Shown: one piece after another, positions 60,405-64,000 of the stretch
Numbering within the stretch: position 1 is the stretch's first letter
Layout of the letters: every line of letters starts with the position of its first letter
Assembly (NCBI GenBank): GCA_946699065.1
Contig: CAMPDV010000008.1
Coordinates: 1,488,001-1,552,000, forward strand
Source of the DNA: Loxodes magnus
Lineage: Eukaryota; Ciliophora; Karyorelictea; Loxodida; Loxodidae
Reading direction: 5' to 3'
DNA: 64,000 nt
Notes under the pieces: generated by a model
Database searches by the model: none
Seen by the model: the letters and a program-made list of their open reading frames with translations, nothing else
Told to the model about the DNA's origin: nothing
Position numbers and translations under genes: made by a program

Positions 60405-61011
60405 TTTTTTTCTATATCGAAAAAATAATATTACCCTTTTATTTAGGTTTAATAATCTTATAAAGATGATATATATATTTATTAATTTTTAGCAGAAAAG
60501 AATACTCTCGTAAGTTTTATTTTAGAATGCTGAAGTTAGTTTATCTATAAGCTCTCACTTAATTCTATTTACCCTATTCTTACTTCTTTCTTTTAAATTT
60601 AAAAAAGAATGATATATAATTTAACTTTATCATGTTGATGATTAAATATAATTATACCTATCAGATAGTGTTATAGCTTCCTTTATTTTTATTTTTAAAT
60701 AGCCTGACACTTTTTTTAATATAAAGAGCTCAATAATACTTACAAGCAGAACAAAATAACTAAATTTAAATCATATTGCAATCTGAATAATTAGTACTTC
60801 CTTCTGTTGAACACTAAAATTATCCAGTATTAAGTTTTACATGGATCTGTCAATAAAAGCTAACTTTAGTACATAATTAATTGAACCAAAGCAGAGAATT
60901 AAATCATTTGCATTTATATTTTTTATTTATACAAAAAAGGCTAAAAATAGCTTTCATCATAAGAAAGATAATTAGTCAATTCCATTTATTTTGTCTAAAA
61001 ATTTAGATTAT
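60405..61011. other. AT-rich spacer
   Basis: No supported feature. Confidence 0.4.
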
Positions 61012-61052
61012 AAAGAGCGCGAAGAACCTCATTTGCGTGCAGTTCTTTCAAA
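61012..61052 (-). mobile_element. LINE 3'-terminal hairpin, isolated
   Basis: The - strand AAAGAACTGCACGCAAATGAGG ... GCGCTCTTTATAA is the diverged LINE terminal hairpin. No coding part of the LINE is recognisable beside it, so the copy is very short. Confidence 0.5.
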
Positions 61053-61573
61053 TACTTATAAAAAGAGGTCATAAAACTGCTTAAATGATTATTATTTAGT
61101 ATACTTTTTGGATCTTATTATTACCATAAGCATTTTAATAGTTTCAATTTTAATCTTCGTATGAAATTTAATTTTCTACACTATTACGATTAATAATTAA
61201 AGATTCTATTCTTAACAATTAATTTATATCGCTCTCTTAACTTCATCATATACACTATTATGCTTCTAGTGATAAATTCAAATAAGAAAAGTTTGTATTA
61301 ATTGAATATTTGTTTCTAAGATTTATCCTGGATGTTTAAGAAACTTGTTAAAAATGCTTATCTATAATTATTAATATTCATTTTAAAAAACTAAATCAAT
61401 CATAACTTAGAAAATAATCAAGATGTAAAATACCTTTGAATAAAATAGACCAAAGCTTTAATTATAGTAAAAGTAAACTAAAAATAAGAATAAATAAAAG
61501 TAATTTATACTAAAGCTGAATTTAGTTAAATTCTTTTAATAATAAATACAAAAGTTATTAATAGTAAAAGTAA

Positions 61574-62074
61574 TCAGTTTTTATATAATTTTTTTTGATT
61601 TAATTTAAGAAATGAAAGTTTAATCAGTTTACTATTGATCTGTTTCCTGCCTGGTTACTTTTGGCAGGGTTTTTCTTCAGTTTCCTTTCGATACAACTTC
61701 TTTTGGTGTATGGTCGCTTCAAATTTTAAATCTTGAATTTCAGTTTGGAGGGTCTAACTTGTCCTGTAAAGGTTCCACTTGACTGATCAATCCTCATGCC
61801 CATTAGCTATTATTATTTCTTGAAATATTCTTCTCATCTTAGGAAGAAGGAACGGAACTGCTTGATCTTTAGGTTCTACATCCATCAAATCATTAATTGA
61901 TATATTTTAAAGGAATATCCTTTCAGTCAGCTCTTCAAATTGGTTGAATTTAGTTTCTAATTGTTCAATTCTTTATTTGCTGAGTACTTATTTTCTTATG
62001 TGTTAGATATCAGGTATATGATTTTTCTTCAAGTTTCTATTTTTTTCCTTAAATTTTAAATTCTACTGTTGCAT
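61574..62074 (-). CDS. coiled-coil protein, possibly element-derived (166 aa)
   Basis: The - strand frame from ATG 62074 to TGA 61576-61574; it stays open upstream to about 62,150 without an ATG. It reads as coiled coil (LSKQRIEQLETKFNQFEEL), then FLLPKMRRIFQEIIIANG and a basic C-terminus with PCQKQPGRKQ. It starts just downstream of a LINE 3' end on the same strand. No family recognised. It may be another ORF1-like element without a knuckle. Confidence 0.5.
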
Positions 62075-62185
62075 AATTTCGAGTTTTTAAGGTATATTTA
62101 TCTAATCGTAATTTGATTGGGATGGATTCTGTTTAGAAGAGATTTTATGCAAGAAAATTTCCTTTTTTTATATAGATAATAAATA

Positions 62186-62720
62186 AATAAATTTTATTAT
62201 AGAGTGCGTATTCCCTCGTTGGTGTGCAGTTATTTTCATATTTCAATACATGTTCGTTTCTTCAATTAAGCCTTCAGATAATAAAAATTTTTATCTTATT
62301 AATTGCATGTCTTCATCATTTTCCTCTACATTATCTCTTGTTCTTTTGTCTTCTACCTATCTACACTTTATTAGATCTTTATTGCAAGCTTCCTTTATTT
62401 TTTCTTACATATCTTGCTAATTTTTGTTTTTGATTCTTTCTTCTTAATCAAGCTTTTATAAACTCATAAAAAATATCCTTTTCTTGCTCTATAGTATTTT
62501 TCTTCTTTTTTTCGTTCAATTTTCTTTTCTATGTATCTCTTTTTTCCTTTTTCTATTATATCTTTGATATCATCTTTTATTATCAAATCAGCTTTAGATT
62601 TTTTTCACTCTTCTTAGGTTCTAATGAATTTCTTGAATAAGGCCGTATCTCATATTATATCAAATAGTTTAATTCCTTATATTACTCCTATTACTCTTAG
62701 ATTTCATAAACATATTGTAA
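62186..62720 (-). mobile_element. LINE ORF2 C-terminal fragment and 3' end
   Basis: The - strand matches 44.93-45.39 kb closely, including RRVKKSKADLIIK-type basic coding, the GSLQQRSNKVQIGRRQKNKR stretch and the final hairpin (GTGTGCAGTT side at 62,222-62,230) with TATAATAAAATTTATTTATT. It is truncated at its 5' end near 62,720. The long + strand ORF here is only a shadow. Confidence 0.75.
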
Positions 62721-62779
62721 TAAAAAGTTAAGTGTTAATGCTACTTTATCACTTTATGAAATATCTAATGGCGAAAATT

Positions 62780-63200
62780 GCTGTTGCAATGAATTGCAAT
62801 ATAAATTTGAATTTGATTCTATGAAATATTAAATCTGCAAAAAAACTCTGAAGTTTGGACTTCCAAAAGTCAGTAATTACAAAGCATAACCTTGTCATAG
62901 ATATTATTTTGAGGATTGACCTTCTTGGCCTAATCCTTAGAAATGACTAAGCCACCATCGACTCTGCAATCCAATGTATAAATGGGAAAGATTAGACTCC
63001 AATCATCTTTATCAGCCTCATTTTTCCGGATATGTAAATATACAAATAACCTCAAGAAATAATCGAAGAGAGCAATTAATCAAGATAATAGCTTGGAGTT
63101 ATGCTCAAAACACCATTCACTTTCGGTGCATATTTAATTATCTGCAATAAAAATTTAGCAAGGAAAGAATAACATAACTATAATAGTTTAAAAATATTGG
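62780..63200 (+). pseudogene. possible coding fragment of unknown origin
   Basis: One + strand frame reads NCCCNELQYKFEFDSMKYQI, then PCHRYYFEDWPSWPN, then LDSNHLYQPHFSGYVN and REQLIKIIAWSYAQN, with several TGA as Trp. A second frame (IIFISLIFPDMQIYKQPQE) is also open. The composition suggests former coding DNA, but I cannot choose a frame or a family. Confidence 0.3.
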
Positions 63201-63411
63201 TGAAAGATTTTAATACATTTCTTAAACTAAAATGTAAGCAATTATAGACAATTATGCCCAAAGAGCTGGAAAAATTTCAAAATAAAAATAAAATAAAAAA
63301 ATATGTAAGATGATAAGAGAACTGAATAACCAATTTTTATATGTAATCATGACAAATAAGAAACTAAATTTTTACGATGCATATAATGTAATAATAGCCA
63401 AGTACAATTAT

Positions 63412-63450
63412 AGAGCACCTAGCACCTCGTTTGCACGTAACTCTTTCAAT
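63412..63450 (-). mobile_element. LINE 3'-terminal hairpin, isolated
   Basis: The - strand AGAGTTACGTGCAAACGAGG ... GGTGCTCTATAAT is a further copy of the LINE terminus. Coding sequence upstream on the - strand is not recognisable. Confidence 0.5.
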
Positions 63451-63659
63451 ATTAATATTTAATATAAAAAAAAATATTCTCAAAATTCTTGTTGTCAATC
63501 TATTAGTTCAGTGAGTCATGTAAGCTACTCTAAATGGGGAACTTGCTTTTTAAAAATTATTCTTTAGGCTTGAATAAAATACTTTAGTCTTCTTGAATAA
63601 GATCCAAATAAGAATTAGTAATTAAGTCATTAGCAGCCCATCAATCAAGCTTCAATATT

Positions 63660-63800
63660 GCTAGAGAGAACCATCGTGCAAGTTAGGTTTGACTTTTCCG
63701 ACCTTGTCCACCCTTCCTTGTGGTGGCATCTAGTGCGAGATTACTCATAATTCAGTATAAACTACACCAGATTACCTGCTATTTCTTCTGACCTCGGCCA
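63660..63800 (-). repeat. Cys-rich dispersed repeat, copy 3 (short, decayed)
   Basis: The - strand AGNLVQFILNYEQSRTRCHH matches the start of the module seen at 56.36 and 20.3 kb, with most cysteines lost, followed by a CTCTCTAGC stretch shared with copy 2. Confidence 0.45.
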
Positions 63801-63814
63801 ACATCTGTTTTTTT

Positions 63815-64000
63815 ATATCTAATAATAATTAAAAATCTTACTCTTGTAGATGTTTCTCTTCTTAAACCTTTTTATCTGTATTCAGTATCTTTCAATTAAG
63901 CTATTTAATCTGAAATTCTTTTAAGAATATCTCAAGTTTGGTTATTGTCTTAATTAGATTTCGTTCAATAAAGATAAATCTGGGTTTCTTCCCTCATAGC
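63815..64000 (-). CDS. partial coiled-coil frame running off the window
   Basis: The - strand is open from the window edge: RFIFIERNLIKTITKLEIF, then LKEFQIKQLNWKILN (W is TGA). It lies on the same strand and just upstream of the Cys-rich repeat, so it may be the missing N-terminal part of that element. The start lies outside the window. Confidence 0.3.

Noticed and set aside
62224-62433. 69-aa + strand ORF
   Set aside because: Shadow of the LINE C-terminal coding region on the - strand.
1-64000. CRISPR array, operons, ribosome binding sites or bacterial insertion sequences
   Set aside because: No regular short direct repeats with unique spacers, no Shine-Dalgarno patterns and no transposase with terminal inverted repeats. 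The code, introns and tRNAs are eukaryotic.
1-64000. Internal eliminated sequences of the kind cut out in most ciliate macronuclei
   Set aside because: No genes are interrupted by TA-bounded segments that restore frame on removal. The frame breaks seen fit small introns, indels or retroelement insertions.

Overview
The window looks like nuclear DNA of a karyorelict ciliate, most likely Loxodes or a close relative. It is very AT-rich. Real genes only read through if TAA and TAG mean Gln and TGA means Trp inside genes but stop at the end (the karyorelict code, NCBI table 27). In-frame TGA falls on invariant tryptophans: the ankyrin LHW motif, the WxW pairs of WWE domains, and zinc-knuckle aromatic positions. 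Every gene whose end could be resolved stops at TGA. Standard-code ORF prediction therefore sees almost nothing here. The organism name is inferred from the code, from very short introns (17-35 nt best supported) and from abundant retroelements in a long contig; I cannot test it.

Layout. 0-12 kb is a gene cluster on the + strand: an ankyrin-repeat protein, a large RCC1-like protein, a coiled-coil protein, a CFAP161-type ciliary protein fused to four EF-hands, and a second coiled-coil protein. 14-17.7 kb holds a GHKL/Hsp90-type ATPase. 28.9-31.9 kb (- strand) encodes an otubain-like domain (catalytic Cys replaced by Ser) fused to several RING fingers and an RBR E3 ligase module. 38.0-40.3 kb encodes a protein with four WWE domains and a PARP catalytic domain. 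A two-ORF locus lies at 52.5-53.65 kb and a small unknown gene at 54.7 kb.

RNA genes on the - strand are tRNA-Asp(GUC) at 20.8 and 35.0 kb (a decayed copy at 58.7 kb), tRNA-Glu(CUC) at 47.1 kb and a probable tRNA-Ala pseudogene at 32.9 kb. A GC-rich island at 48.24-48.5 kb can fold into nested long-range helices with an RNase P/MRP-like core. A diverged AT-rich relative sits at 17.9 kb.

Most of the rest (18.5-27 kb, 41-46.6 kb, 49-64 kb) is retroelement territory. A LINE-type reverse transcriptase element ends in a conserved hairpin. Around it are at least eleven copies of short elements that encode only a Gag/ORF1-like protein (coiled coil plus CCHC knuckle, often followed by a PGWKPR-like motif). 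One copy, with a TTA-repeat tail, sits inside the LINE between 18-bp target-site duplications, and another splits a Myb-like gene. A third, Cys-rich repeat family of about 520 bp occurs three times.

Taken together, the host genes point to a ciliated cell (CFAP161) with elaborate ubiquitin and ADP-ribose signalling. The repeats look like an ORF1-only family probably mobilised in trans by a LINE.
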